A DNA stretch of 64,000 bases from the NCBI GenBank assembly GCA_964635375.1, contig CAZWOU010000011.1, positions 7,014 through 71,013 of the forward strand. The letters run 5' to 3'. Made by a program: the position numbers and the translations under genes. The notes under the pieces are model-generated. The model ran no database searches, was not told where the DNA came from, and saw only the letters and a list, made by a program, of their open reading frames with translations. The first letter of the stretch is position 1, and every line of letters starts with the position of its first letter. This document shows positions 43,699-51,939 of this stretch, one piece after another. This stretch comes from CAZMNY01 sp964635375. GTDB taxonomy: Bacteria; Planctomycetota; Planctomycetia; Pirellulales; Pirellulaceae.

Positions 43699-45243
43699 AT
43701 GAGCGAATATCTGTTTAACTATGAGCGGGTGGACCCCACGACCTGGGTCTATCTCTCGTCGTTGCTCTCACTCGGTTTGTTCTTTAAGTTCAACCGCTTC
43801 TGGAGCATGCGCAATCTGGACTTGGTGTTGTTGATACTGCTTGCGCCTGGGTTGTTATTGGTCTACTCCGGTCGCCTCGAACAGCGCAAAGTGATTCGCG
43901 CCGGCGCCCGTGACAACGCGATCGTCGAGTACGCCAGGTCCCACGATAATGGGGACGCCACAACCGACGATGATGCCGCGACTGAACCGACTCAGCTGGC
44001 CGCGCTGCGAGAGACTCAAGTCAAGATGCGGGGCGTCGAGTTCAGCGGCTTTCTTTGGCTAATCGTGGTCAATGCACTCTTGGTCATCCGCTTGCTTGTC
44101 GATCCCAACATGGTGCGTCGTCCTCTCTTGGAGCCCAACCTGAGTTCGGGCGGACTGACGTTTCTCTGCGTGTCGCTGTTCATATTCCTGATGGCCAACG
44201 TGGTTGCCAGCGCTCCGGTCAAACCGCCTAGCGAGACGGACGAGCAAGTCGCCGAGGCGCTCAAGAGTCAGGACGAGAGAACTTGGGGGGCCGAGCGACG
44301 CGAGGTCCGCCAGCCGGGTTATATTCTCCTGACTCTCTTTCCCCGAATTCCAACGACGCCGTTGACAGCCGATGTGGAGGAGAGCGGTTCCTCTGCGAGC
44401 CTAGTTCCGGACAAGGCCCCGCCGTTAATTGGCCCAGAGTCATCTGGACCGGAGATTGGCCCGGACCCAGACCGCGACGGCGCGCTTGTTACGGCTGCTC
44501 GCTGTATTGCCATCATGTCACACTTGGCGATTGTGTTCGGCATAGCCACGGTTGGCTATCGACATTTCGACAGCCTGCGCACCGGCATCGGCGCCGCGAC
44601 TCTCTATTTGATGCTTCCGTACACATCTCAGATGACTGGCCACATTGACCACAGCATACCGGCCGCATTGTTGGTTTGGGCTGTCGTCTTCTATCGCCGG
44701 CCGGCGACTGCGGGCGTGTTCTTAGGCCTGGCAATGGGTTGCTATTACTATCCGCTTTTCCTGTTGCCGCTTTGGATCAGTTTCTACTGGCAGCGCGGAC
44801 TGGGCCGGTTCCTTGGCGGCATACTGTCCATGTTGGCGGTGCTCATCGCCTTGCTCCTGCTCAAGTCGTCAAGCGGCATTGAGTTCCTATCGCACCTGCG
44901 GACGATGTTTGGAGCCTGGACTCCGCTGATGGAGGGCTTGCAGGGCGTGTGGGGACTTGGTTGGGATCCCTGGTACCGCGTCCCTGTGCTGGCTTTGTTC
45001 GTTGGGATCATCAGCACGCTCGCCATCTGGCCGGCCCAAAAGAATCTGGGCACGTTGATCAGTTGTTCCGGCGCTGTGATGGTGGCCACTCAGGCGTGGC
45101 ATGGATTTGGCGGCGGACTCTATATGGGCTGGTTCCTACCTCTGCTGCTTCTGACCATCTTCCGGCCCAACCTCGAGGACCGTATTGCTCTGGCAGTACT
45201 GGGTGAAGTCTGGTTCCCCCGCCGTAAGCGGATCGCAGCCTAA
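43699..45243 (+). CDS. Polytopic integral membrane protein, function unknown
   Basis: The 514-residue protein has about ten hydrophobic segments, for example WVYLSSLLSLGLFFKF, LDLVLLILLAPGLLLVYSG, FSGFLWLIVVNALLVIRLLV, and a cluster in the C-terminal half (AALLVWAVVFYRRPA, LAVLIALLLLKSSSG). A soluble loop of about 90 residues separates the two halves. The late part, with YYPLFLLPLWISFYWQRG, recalls GT87/DUF2029-like membrane glycosyltransferases, but no catalytic Asp motif is clear, so the function is left open. It ends two bases before the direct repeat bordering the second gap. Confidence 0.75.
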   Translation: MSEYLFNYERVDPTTWVYLSSLLSLGLFFKFNRFWSMRNLDLVLLILLAPGLLLVYSGRLEQRKVIRAGARDNAIVEYARSHDNGDATTDDDAATEPTQLAALRETQVKMRGVEFSGFLWLIVVNALLVIRLLVDPNMVRRPLLEPNLSSGGLTFLCVSLFIFLMANVVASAPVKPPSETDEQVAEALKSQDERTWGAERREVRQPGYILLTLFPRIPTTPLTADVEESGSSASLVPDKAPPLIGPESSGPEIGPDPDRDGALVTAARCIAIMSHLAIVFGIATVGYRHFDSLRTGIGAATLYLMLPYTSQMTGHIDHSIPAALLVWAVVFYRRPATAGVFLGLAMGCYYYPLFLLPLWISFYWQRGLGRFLGGILSMLAVLIALLLLKSSSGIEFLSHLRTMFGAWTPLMEGLQGVWGLGWDPWYRVPVLALFVGIISTLAIWPAQKNLGTLISCSGAVMVATQAWHGFGGGLYMGWFLPLLLLTIFRPNLEDRIALAVLGEVWFPRRKRIAA

Positions 45244-45244
45244 T

Positions 45245-45264
45245 CGCGTCGCTTCGCAGGCGCG
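45245..45264 (+). repeat. 20-bp direct repeat, left copy beside gap
   Basis: CGCGTCGCTTCGCAGGCGCG directly borders the N run, and an identical copy follows it at 45365-45384. Either the contig ends overlap or a tandem repeat lies in the gap. Confidence 0.95.
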
Positions 45265-45364
45265 NNNNNNNNNNNNNNNNNNNNNNNNNNNNNNNNNNNN
45301 NNNNNNNNNNNNNNNNNNNNNNNNNNNNNNNNNNNNNNNNNNNNNNNNNNNNNNNNNNNNNNNN
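45265..45364. other. Assembly gap (100 Ns)
   Basis: A 100-N scaffold gap of unknown true size lies between two identical 20-bp sequences. Confidence 0.99.
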
Positions 45365-45384
45365 CGCGTCGCTTCGCAGGCGCG
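45365..45384 (+). repeat. 20-bp direct repeat, right copy beside gap
   Basis: Identical to the copy at 45245-45264. The rest of the spacer to 45663 shows no gene; it contains GAAAGGAAAC just before the next ATG as a ribosome site. Confidence 0.95.
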
Positions 45385-45663
45385 GCCCAGAGGTATCCCG
45401 CCTGTCCAAAGGGCGAACCGCGCCAAGCTTGGCGTCTGAATTCACCGCCTTTTCAGGCGACACAATCACTGCAGCCCACTCGCCTGCGATCCCGTATCGA
45501 CGCCCTAATCGCCATCAGCGCTGGCGCCGAGCGCGGGGCGACTTGTTGAACGGGCCAGCGAATCGCAGGCGGAACACGAGCAGCCCGCGATGTGAGGGCA
45601 CACGCACGCGACATTTGAACAAAGAACAACTAAGCTGAAGACACACGAGAAAGGAAACTAGCC

Positions 45664-46665
45664 ATGAAGACAATGACTGTGCTCGTCTGCGCGATTCTCC
45701 TCTCACTACCCGCCACCGCGTCTTCTCAGCAACAACCCCGGCGTCGAGGCGCGCCAGCTGGAGTTAAAGCGCAACGCAATATCGCCTACGTCGCCAACGG
45801 CCATGAACGCCACGTTCTCGACCTCTTCGTTCCGCTCAAGGCCGACGGCCCGACGCCCCTGATCGTCTGGATCCACGGCGGCGGTTGGCAGAACGGCAGC
45901 AAGGAAGGTTGCCCGCCCTTGCGCATGGGTTACACGAATCGAGGCTACGCGGTGGCGAGCATCAACTACCGACTCACTAGCCACGCGGCGTTTCCAGCGC
46001 AGATTGAGGACTGCAAAGCAGCGATCCGCTGGTTGCGCGCTCACGCGAAAGAGAACAACATCGATCCCTCGCGTTTCGCAGCCTGGGGCAGTTCGGCGGG
46101 CGGGCATCTCGTCGCGCTCGTCGGTACGAGCGGTGACGTCGAAGAATTCGACGTCGGAGGAAACCTTGACCAATCCAGCCGAGTGCAGGCCGTGTGTGAT
46201 CTATTCGGGCCGACTGATTTCAAAGTGTTTGTGACCACGCCCGGGTATGAACGGCACGCACGCGCGAACTCACCCGAGTCAAAACTGGTTGGCGGCGTTG
46301 TGCTGGAAAACAGGGGCAAGGCCGCGAGGTTGAATCCCATCACGTATGTGACGAAGGATGATCCGCCCTTCCTGATCGTTCATGGGGACAAGGACCGCAC
46401 CGTACCCATCAATCAGAGCCAACTCTTATACGAGGCATTGAAGAAGGCCGGCGTGAGCGGGCACTTTCACACGATCCACAACGCGGGACACGGCGGACCG
46501 GGATTTACCGCGCCCAAGATCGAGACGATGATTCGTTTGTTCTTCGACAAGCGACTGAAGTCGAAAACGCCGCTGTCAGGACCGCCCGAGGCCTCTACGT
46601 CCGAGAGCACAGCGGTCGAGGGAGACCGCCGGCGCCGCACGAACCCAAACAATCGATCGAGGTAG
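45664..46665 (+). CDS. Exported alpha/beta-hydrolase (BD-FAE/lipase-like esterase)
   Basis: This 333-residue protein has a Sec signal (MTVLVCAILLSLPATASSQQ). It carries the HSL/BD-FAE esterase pattern: LIVWIHGGGWQNGSKEG (HGGGW oxyanion), RFAAWGSSAGGHLVALVG (Ser in GSSAGG), LIVHGDKDRTVP (Asp) and HTIHNAGHGGPGF (His). The C-terminal 35 residues are a charged, low-complexity tail. Enzymes of this type often release acetyl or feruloyl groups from plant or algal polysaccharides. It opens the plus-strand catabolic cluster that continues to the window end. Confidence 0.87.
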   Translation: MKTMTVLVCAILLSLPATASSQQQPRRRGAPAGVKAQRNIAYVANGHERHVLDLFVPLKADGPTPLIVWIHGGGWQNGSKEGCPPLRMGYTNRGYAVASINYRLTSHAAFPAQIEDCKAAIRWLRAHAKENNIDPSRFAAWGSSAGGHLVALVGTSGDVEEFDVGGNLDQSSRVQAVCDLFGPTDFKVFVTTPGYERHARANSPESKLVGGVVLENRGKAARLNPITYVTKDDPPFLIVHGDKDRTVPINQSQLLYEALKKAGVSGHFHTIHNAGHGGPGFTAPKIETMIRLFFDKRLKSKTPLSGPPEASTSESTAVEGDRRRRTNPNNRSR

Positions 46666-46842
46666 CAACCGAGTGACGGGCGAATCGCGCCGCCGTCCAG
46701 TGCCGAGCATAGCGGATCTCCAAATGAAGCGAGCGAGACGGTTCTTGCACGGAAGCGAGGCGCGGGCGAGAGTCTCGTTCCGCCATCCACTTGAGAAGCG
46801 TTGTCGATCATCCGCTGACTGTGACCCTGTGGGAGAAACGAA

Positions 46843-47802
46843 ATGCATGAACTTGGCCGCAGAGGTTTTTTACAACATGGCGGCTTGGCGATGGCCAGTG
46901 TCGTGGCGGCGCCCTCTCTGACCTGGGCCGCCGAGCCAAAACCTGGCGCGTCGATGTCGCTGGGGTTCAGCCTTTACGGCATGAAGCGACTCAAGACCGA
47001 AGAGGCGCTCCGCGTGGTCGCTGAAATCGGATACGATTCGGCGGAACTCTGTCTGATGCCAGGCTGGGACGCCGAGCCGACTCGCCTGGGCGTCGATCGC
47101 CGCAAGGAGATCCGCAGCGCGCTCGGCGACGCGGGGCTGAAACTTACCGCGCTGATGGAACTCGTCTCGCTATCGGGCACAGCCAAGAGTCAACAGACGG
47201 TGCATACTCGGCTGAAAAGGGCGGCCGAATTGGGGCGCGACCTCAAACCGGACAGCTTGCCCCTGATTGAGACGACAGCCGGCAGGGGGAAGTGGAGCGA
47301 ACTTCGCAACGAGCTGCGAGACAACCTCGGCGGCTGGGCCGACGTGGCGGAGTCAACAAAAACTGTCATCGCCGTCAAACCGCACCGAGGCGGGGTCGTC
47401 GATCATCCGCAGCAAGGCGTCTGGCTGATGGATCAGATCAAGAGTCCTTGGATCAAGCTAAACTACGACTACAGCCACTTCGCCCATCGCGATATTTCGT
47501 TAGCCGATTCGATCCGCGTGATGATGCCGCATACGCGGTTCATCCACGTCAAGGACACCGTGATGGTAGACGGGAAAGCCCGATTCGTGCTGCCGGGCGA
47601 GAGTGGCCAGATCGACTACGCGCAACTCTTAAAGCTGGTGAGTCGGGGCGGATATCGCGGCGATGTATGCTGCGAGGTGAGTGGGATGGTTTTCAGCCAG
47701 AAGGGCTACGACCCAGTCGCCGCTGCCAAGACATGTTATCAAAACCTGGCGCCCGCCTTCGCGCGAGCGGGAATCTCGCGAGGAGCGACGTCTGCGGGCT
47801 AA
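46843..47802 (+). CDS. Tat-exported sugar phosphate isomerase/epimerase-like TIM-barrel protein
   Basis: The 319-residue product starts with a twin-arginine signal (LGRRGFLQHGGLAMASVVA). The body is an AP-endonuclease-2-like barrel: MSLGFSLYGMKRL, EIGYDSAELCLMPGW, VIAVKPHRGGVVDHPQQG, IKLNYDYSHFAHRDI, FIHVKDTVMV and RGDVCCEVSGMVF, which supply likely metal ligands (Glu, His, Asp). Exported versions of this fold are frequent in planctomycete degradative clusters. It may isomerise or epimerise a sugar released in the periplasm, or be non-catalytic. It lies 177 bases after the esterase gene. Confidence 0.87.
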   Translation: MHELGRRGFLQHGGLAMASVVAAPSLTWAAEPKPGASMSLGFSLYGMKRLKTEEALRVVAEIGYDSAELCLMPGWDAEPTRLGVDRRKEIRSALGDAGLKLTALMELVSLSGTAKSQQTVHTRLKRAAELGRDLKPDSLPLIETTAGRGKWSELRNELRDNLGGWADVAESTKTVIAVKPHRGGVVDHPQQGVWLMDQIKSPWIKLNYDYSHFAHRDISLADSIRVMMPHTRFIHVKDTVMVDGKARFVLPGESGQIDYAQLLKLVSRGGYRGDVCCEVSGMVFSQKGYDPVAAAKTCYQNLAPAFARAGISRGATSAG

Positions 47803-47903
47803 CTGCATCTCGATAAGTTAGCGCGGAAGAGAACGTCGGCCTCGTTCCTTCCTTGCGCCTCAGTAGCACGATCGGAGACCCAACTGATGACAGAGGTGGT
47901 TTC

Positions 47904-50576
47904 GTGAACGAGAGCATGATCTTGCGGTGGGGACTTGGGACGATTTGCGTTTTCTCACTAGCCAACACGCCTCCCGTCGATGCCGAAGCAGCCGACGGTT
48001 CGAGTCAGCATGCCGCCGTCGGCGATTTCATCGATCAGTCGTGCGCCGAGTGCCACAATGGCGACACCTCCGAAGGCGGTCTCAATCTCAAGCAGCTGCC
48101 CTGGAAGTTTGCGTCTCAGGAATCGAGACAGCAGTGGGTTCAGATTCACGACCGCATCGAAAATCGCGAGATGCCTCCGGATGCTGAGGATCTTTCGGCG
48201 GAGGAGCGCCGGGCGCTGCTGGACGTGTTGTCGAAGGCGATTCGTGACGCCGACTATTCGGAGGTTGTCGCGCAAGGACGTGGACCAATGAGACGACTGA
48301 ATCGAGGCGAGTATGAAGCGAATCTTCGCGAAGTGTTACGCTTGCCGCATCTGGACGTTCGCGAAATGTTGCCGGAGGACCGAGAGGCGAATCAGTGCAA
48401 CAAGTCCGCAAAGACGCTGGACATCTCTCGCGTTCAACTTGCGGCCTGGCTTGACGTAGCCGATACGGCGTTAAGGCAAGCGGTGGCGTCTGGCGTGAAG
48501 CCACGCGAGAGCGCTCGTCACCGACTTCCAGCGACGCGCATGTTCGCGGCGGCTCAAACGTATGGAGGTCGCGAAGCGATGTTCTACGCCAAGAACTCGC
48601 AAATGCTGACGCTCACCGGCGCCGACCTGGCGCGAGTTCGCAAGGAGAACAGCCATGACCCGAAAGTGGAACTCGCCATTTTTCGGTCGCCCTCATGGCC
48701 CTACTACGGATACCCCGACACATTCAGGGCTGTCGAAGCGGGAGCCTATCGCGTGCGATTTTCGGCACGAGCCGTTCGGCAGGTGCGCAACTTTCGGCTG
48801 CGCCCCGCTTGGGAACCAGCGCCGATGACGTTTCGGGCACGAAAACGTTCAGGGCCGGACGTTTCGGGTGATGTGCGAGCCACAGGCGGCGTGATCGACA
48901 TTCAACCGACAGCTGCGGTCTATGAAACAACCGTCCGTTTGAAGCGAAATGAAACTTTGGAATACAGCCTGCTCGGACTGGCCGTTCCCCGCGCAATCAA
49001 TCCGGATGATGGACCTCTCTACTATGACTTTCCCCCCATGCCGCCCGGCGGACATCCCGGGATCGCTTTCCAATGGTTGGAAATAGTTGGCCCAGTTGAT
49101 TCCAGCGAGTGGCCGCCGCCGTCGCACAAGGTGTTGTTCGACGACCTGCCGATCCGTCCTGCGACAGGCGGACGATTGAAAGTCGATGTTGTGTCGGAAC
49201 GGCCGGCGAAGGACGCGGTGCGACTGATGCAACGCTTTGTTCGCCACGCTGCGCGCCAGCCAGTTCCGAATGAAGCAGTCGAAGTTTATGAGAAACTTGT
49301 TCTGGCTGAACTCGAACGCGGCATTCCACTGACCGAAGCGCTGCTTGCCGGCTACAGCGCTTTCTTGTGTTCGGGACACTTTCTTTATCTACAGGAGCCG
49401 ACCGCAAACGAGGCGAGCCATCGTCCAGATGACCACGCGATTGCGTCACGGCTTTCTCATTTTCTCTGGAACTCACGGCCCGATGTAACGTTGACGGACC
49501 ATGCGATCAATCAGCAGCTTCGAAACCGCAAAGTTCTGCAAAGCGAGGTCGACCGGCTAATCGGATCCAAGGCGTTCGAGCAGTTTGTGACGAACTTCAC
49601 CGACTACTGGTTGTCGTTGAAGGACATTCGCCGTGATGAACCGGATGTTCGGCTGTACCCGGAGTATCGATTTGATGACTACCTAATTGAGTCGATGGAA
49701 TCCGAAACGAGAGCGTTCTTTGCGATGATGGTTCGCGACAACCTGCCGGTTACCGCTCTGATCGATACAGACTTCGTCCTGGTGAATGACCGCCTCTCGC
49801 GACATTACGAGTTGAAGCCAGTCAGCGGTTCACGTCTCCGCAAGGTCGAACTGCCTCAGTCGAGCCCCTACGGGGGCCTGATCACCCAGGCGGCAATCAT
49901 GAAAGTGACGGCAAACGGTTCGACGACGTCCCCTGTCATTCGGGGCGTTTGGATCATGGAGCGAATCATCGGCGATCCGCCTCCGCCGCCACCGGTCGCA
50001 GTTCCCGCCGTGAAGCCGGACATTCGGGGCGCGACAACGATTCGCGAACAACTTGCCAAACATACCCAGGACAGATTGTGCGCCGCCTGTCACGCTCGCT
50101 TCGACCCCGTCGGTTTCGCGCTGGAGAACTTCGATGTCATGGGCGCATGGCGCGATCGCTACAGGAGTCTTGGCAGCGGCGAAGAAGTTACGGGAATCGA
50201 CCGCGCCGGCCACGATTACGCCTACCGAGTCGCCGAATCGGTCGATGCGAGCGGACGCTTGCGGGATGGCGCCACATTTCGGAACATCACGGACCTCAAG
50301 GCCCTTTTCCTGAAAGCACCAAGACCATTGGCGCGCAACCTGTTGCACCGATTCACTGCTTACGCCACTGGGACACCGGTTCGGTTTTCAGACAGGCCAG
50401 TGATTGAGCAGATCTTGGACCGATGCCGCGGCAATGGCTTTCGAACTCGGGACCTTATCCATGGTCTCGTGCAAAGCCGGATTTTCTTGGGCGAGTCTAA
50501 CTTGAGCACAACCGAAGACGAACGGGAAGGCCGTCGGCAAGAGCGAGACCGAGGGGTCTCCCCAACAAAGAAATGA
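47904..50576 (+). CDS. Secreted DUF1587/DUF1592/DUF1588/DUF1585-type planctomycete cytochrome protein
   Basis: The 890-residue protein starts at GTG 47904 with AGAGGTGG upstream; ATG 47916 is also possible. A signal peptide covers about residues 1-30. The first c-heme motif is CAECH (SCAECHNGDTSEGG), followed by the PSCyt-like segment with MPPDAEDLSAEERRALLDVL. The DUF1592 region includes SRLSHFLWNSRPDVTL, and DUF1588 follows with YGGLITQAAIMKVTANGSTT. A second c-heme motif, LCAACHARFDPVGFALENFD, ends near the C-terminus together with DUF1585 (DLKALFLKAPRPLARNLLHRF). The family is found chiefly in PVC bacteria. Function is not established; two heme motifs argue for redox work in the envelope. 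The DUF1552 gene overlaps its stop. Confidence 0.92.
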   Translation: MNESMILRWGLGTICVFSLANTPPVDAEAADGSSQHAAVGDFIDQSCAECHNGDTSEGGLNLKQLPWKFASQESRQQWVQIHDRIENREMPPDAEDLSAEERRALLDVLSKAIRDADYSEVVAQGRGPMRRLNRGEYEANLREVLRLPHLDVREMLPEDREANQCNKSAKTLDISRVQLAAWLDVADTALRQAVASGVKPRESARHRLPATRMFAAAQTYGGREAMFYAKNSQMLTLTGADLARVRKENSHDPKVELAIFRSPSWPYYGYPDTFRAVEAGAYRVRFSARAVRQVRNFRLRPAWEPAPMTFRARKRSGPDVSGDVRATGGVIDIQPTAAVYETTVRLKRNETLEYSLLGLAVPRAINPDDGPLYYDFPPMPPGGHPGIAFQWLEIVGPVDSSEWPPPSHKVLFDDLPIRPATGGRLKVDVVSERPAKDAVRLMQRFVRHAARQPVPNEAVEVYEKLVLAELERGIPLTEALLAGYSAFLCSGHFLYLQEPTANEASHRPDDHAIASRLSHFLWNSRPDVTLTDHAINQQLRNRKVLQSEVDRLIGSKAFEQFVTNFTDYWLSLKDIRRDEPDVRLYPEYRFDDYLIESMESETRAFFAMMVRDNLPVTALIDTDFVLVNDRLSRHYELKPVSGSRLRKVELPQSSPYGGLITQAAIMKVTANGSTTSPVIRGVWIMERIIGDPPPPPPVAVPAVKPDIRGATTIREQLAKHTQDRLCAACHARFDPVGFALENFDVMGAWRDRYRSLGSGEEVTGIDRAGHDYAYRVAESVDASGRLRDGATFRNITDLKALFLKAPRPLARNLLHRFTAYATGTPVRFSDRPVIEQILDRCRGNGFRTRDLIHGLVQSRIFLGESNLSTTEDEREGRRQERDRGVSPTKK

Positions 50577-51901
50577 ACGATAGTATGAAGTCTACACACG
50601 CTTCGAAGAACCACCCAACGTTGTCCCGCCGCACTCTTCTGCGCGGGGCTGGCGTCAGTCTGGCATTGCCTCTTCTAAACAGTGTCCAGTCGAAAGCGTT
50701 TTCGGGCGAGCGGCGACCGCCGGGGCGAATGCTGCTCATTTCCAATAACCTTGGCGTGTTGCCCAAGCCGTTCTTTCCCACGACATCGGGAGCCAATTAC
50801 GAACTTTCACCCTATCTTCGAGAGCTCAAGGAGTTTCGCCACGACTTCACCGTAATCAGCGGGCTCTCACACCCAGCGGTTGAGGGCGGGCACTCGACGG
50901 AAAACTGTTTTCTGACGGCCGCCAAGCACCCCACGAGCAGCGGCTTCCGGAACGAAATCTCACTCGACCAATTTGCCGCCAACCGACTCGGCCGACAAAC
51001 TCGGTTTGCCACGCTGAATCTCGGAGTGAACATCGACAAGGCGAATCGCAGCCTGTCGTGGACTCGCAATGGCGTGCTGCTTCCGGCGGAAGACAGCGCT
51101 GCAGCGTTATTCAAGAGAATGTTCGTGCAGGGAACGCAAGCCGAGATCGCCCAACGGCTAGATCAACTGCGCAGACAAGGGAGTATTCTCGACGCTCTGA
51201 GAGACTCAACCAAACGGTTCAGTCGCGAAATTGGGAGCGATGATCGTATGCGGCTTGACCAGTACTTCAGCTCCGTTCGCGAGCTCGAACGCCGCCTTCA
51301 CGCGGCCGGCGAGTGGGAGCGCCGCGCGAAGCCTCAACCCGCGCAGAAACCGCCTCGCGACGTCGTTGATCGCGCTCTTTTCTTCGACAAGTTGGGACAG
51401 ATGCTGTCGATGGCCCACTTGGCGCTGCAGACCGATTCGACTCGTATCGTCACACTGATGGCTGACGCATTTGCGACGCCTGTGTTTCAATTGGATGAAC
51501 ACAAGAGGAGCACAACCGGTTACCACAACCTCAGCCACCACGGCATGCGTCCCGACAATCTGGCCCAGCTGGATAAGGCTGACCGACAGCAGATCGAGCT
51601 CTTGCGCCAATTGTTGGAGAGGCTCGCGGATACTCAGGCCGAATCCGGTCGACTGCTGGACAGCACGATGGTCTTGTACGGCAGCAATATGGGCGACGCC
51701 AACACTCACGACAACCGGAACCTGCCCATCCTTCTTGCCGGCGGAGGCTTCAAGCACGGACAGCACCTCGCATTCGATCGCGACAACAACTTGCCGTTGA
51801 GCAATCTCTACGTTTCGATGCTTCGAAGAATGGGCGTCGACGCGGAGAGGTTTGGGTCGAGCACGTCAGCGCTTTCAGGTCTGGAGACGCGATCCGGCTG
51901 A
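50573..51901 (+). CDS. DUF1552 family protein, Tat-type signal
   Basis: The 442-residue protein overlaps the previous gene by four bases (ATGA), the usual DUF1592-DUF1552 pairing. The N-terminus has a twin-arginine motif (LSRRTLLRGAGVSLALPLLN). DUF1552 landmarks are NLGVLPKPFFPTTSGANYE, VISGLSHPAVEGGHSTENC, MDQYFSSVRELERRL (here RLDQYFSSVRELERRL), YHNLSHHGMRPDNLAQL, GSNMGDANTHDNRNLPILL and GGFKHGQHLAF. The conserved His, Asp and Asn near the end resemble the DUF1501 and alkaline phosphatase superfamily metal site. ATG 50585 is an alternative start four codons in. Substrate unknown. Confidence 0.93.
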   Translation: MNDSMKSTHASKNHPTLSRRTLLRGAGVSLALPLLNSVQSKAFSGERRPPGRMLLISNNLGVLPKPFFPTTSGANYELSPYLRELKEFRHDFTVISGLSHPAVEGGHSTENCFLTAAKHPTSSGFRNEISLDQFAANRLGRQTRFATLNLGVNIDKANRSLSWTRNGVLLPAEDSAAALFKRMFVQGTQAEIAQRLDQLRRQGSILDALRDSTKRFSREIGSDDRMRLDQYFSSVRELERRLHAAGEWERRAKPQPAQKPPRDVVDRALFFDKLGQMLSMAHLALQTDSTRIVTLMADAFATPVFQLDEHKRSTTGYHNLSHHGMRPDNLAQLDKADRQQIELLRQLLERLADTQAESGRLLDSTMVLYGSNMGDANTHDNRNLPILLAGGGFKHGQHLAFDRDNNLPLSNLYVSMLRRMGVDAERFGSSTSALSGLETRSG

Positions 51902-51939
51902 TGGACGGTCGCAGGCCCAAGATCACACCACCGCCACCG

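Noticed and set aside
45245..45384. CRISPR-like array suspected because equal 20-bp sequences flank the gap
   Set aside because: Only two copies are visible with Ns between them, no further spacing pattern, and no cas gene in the window.
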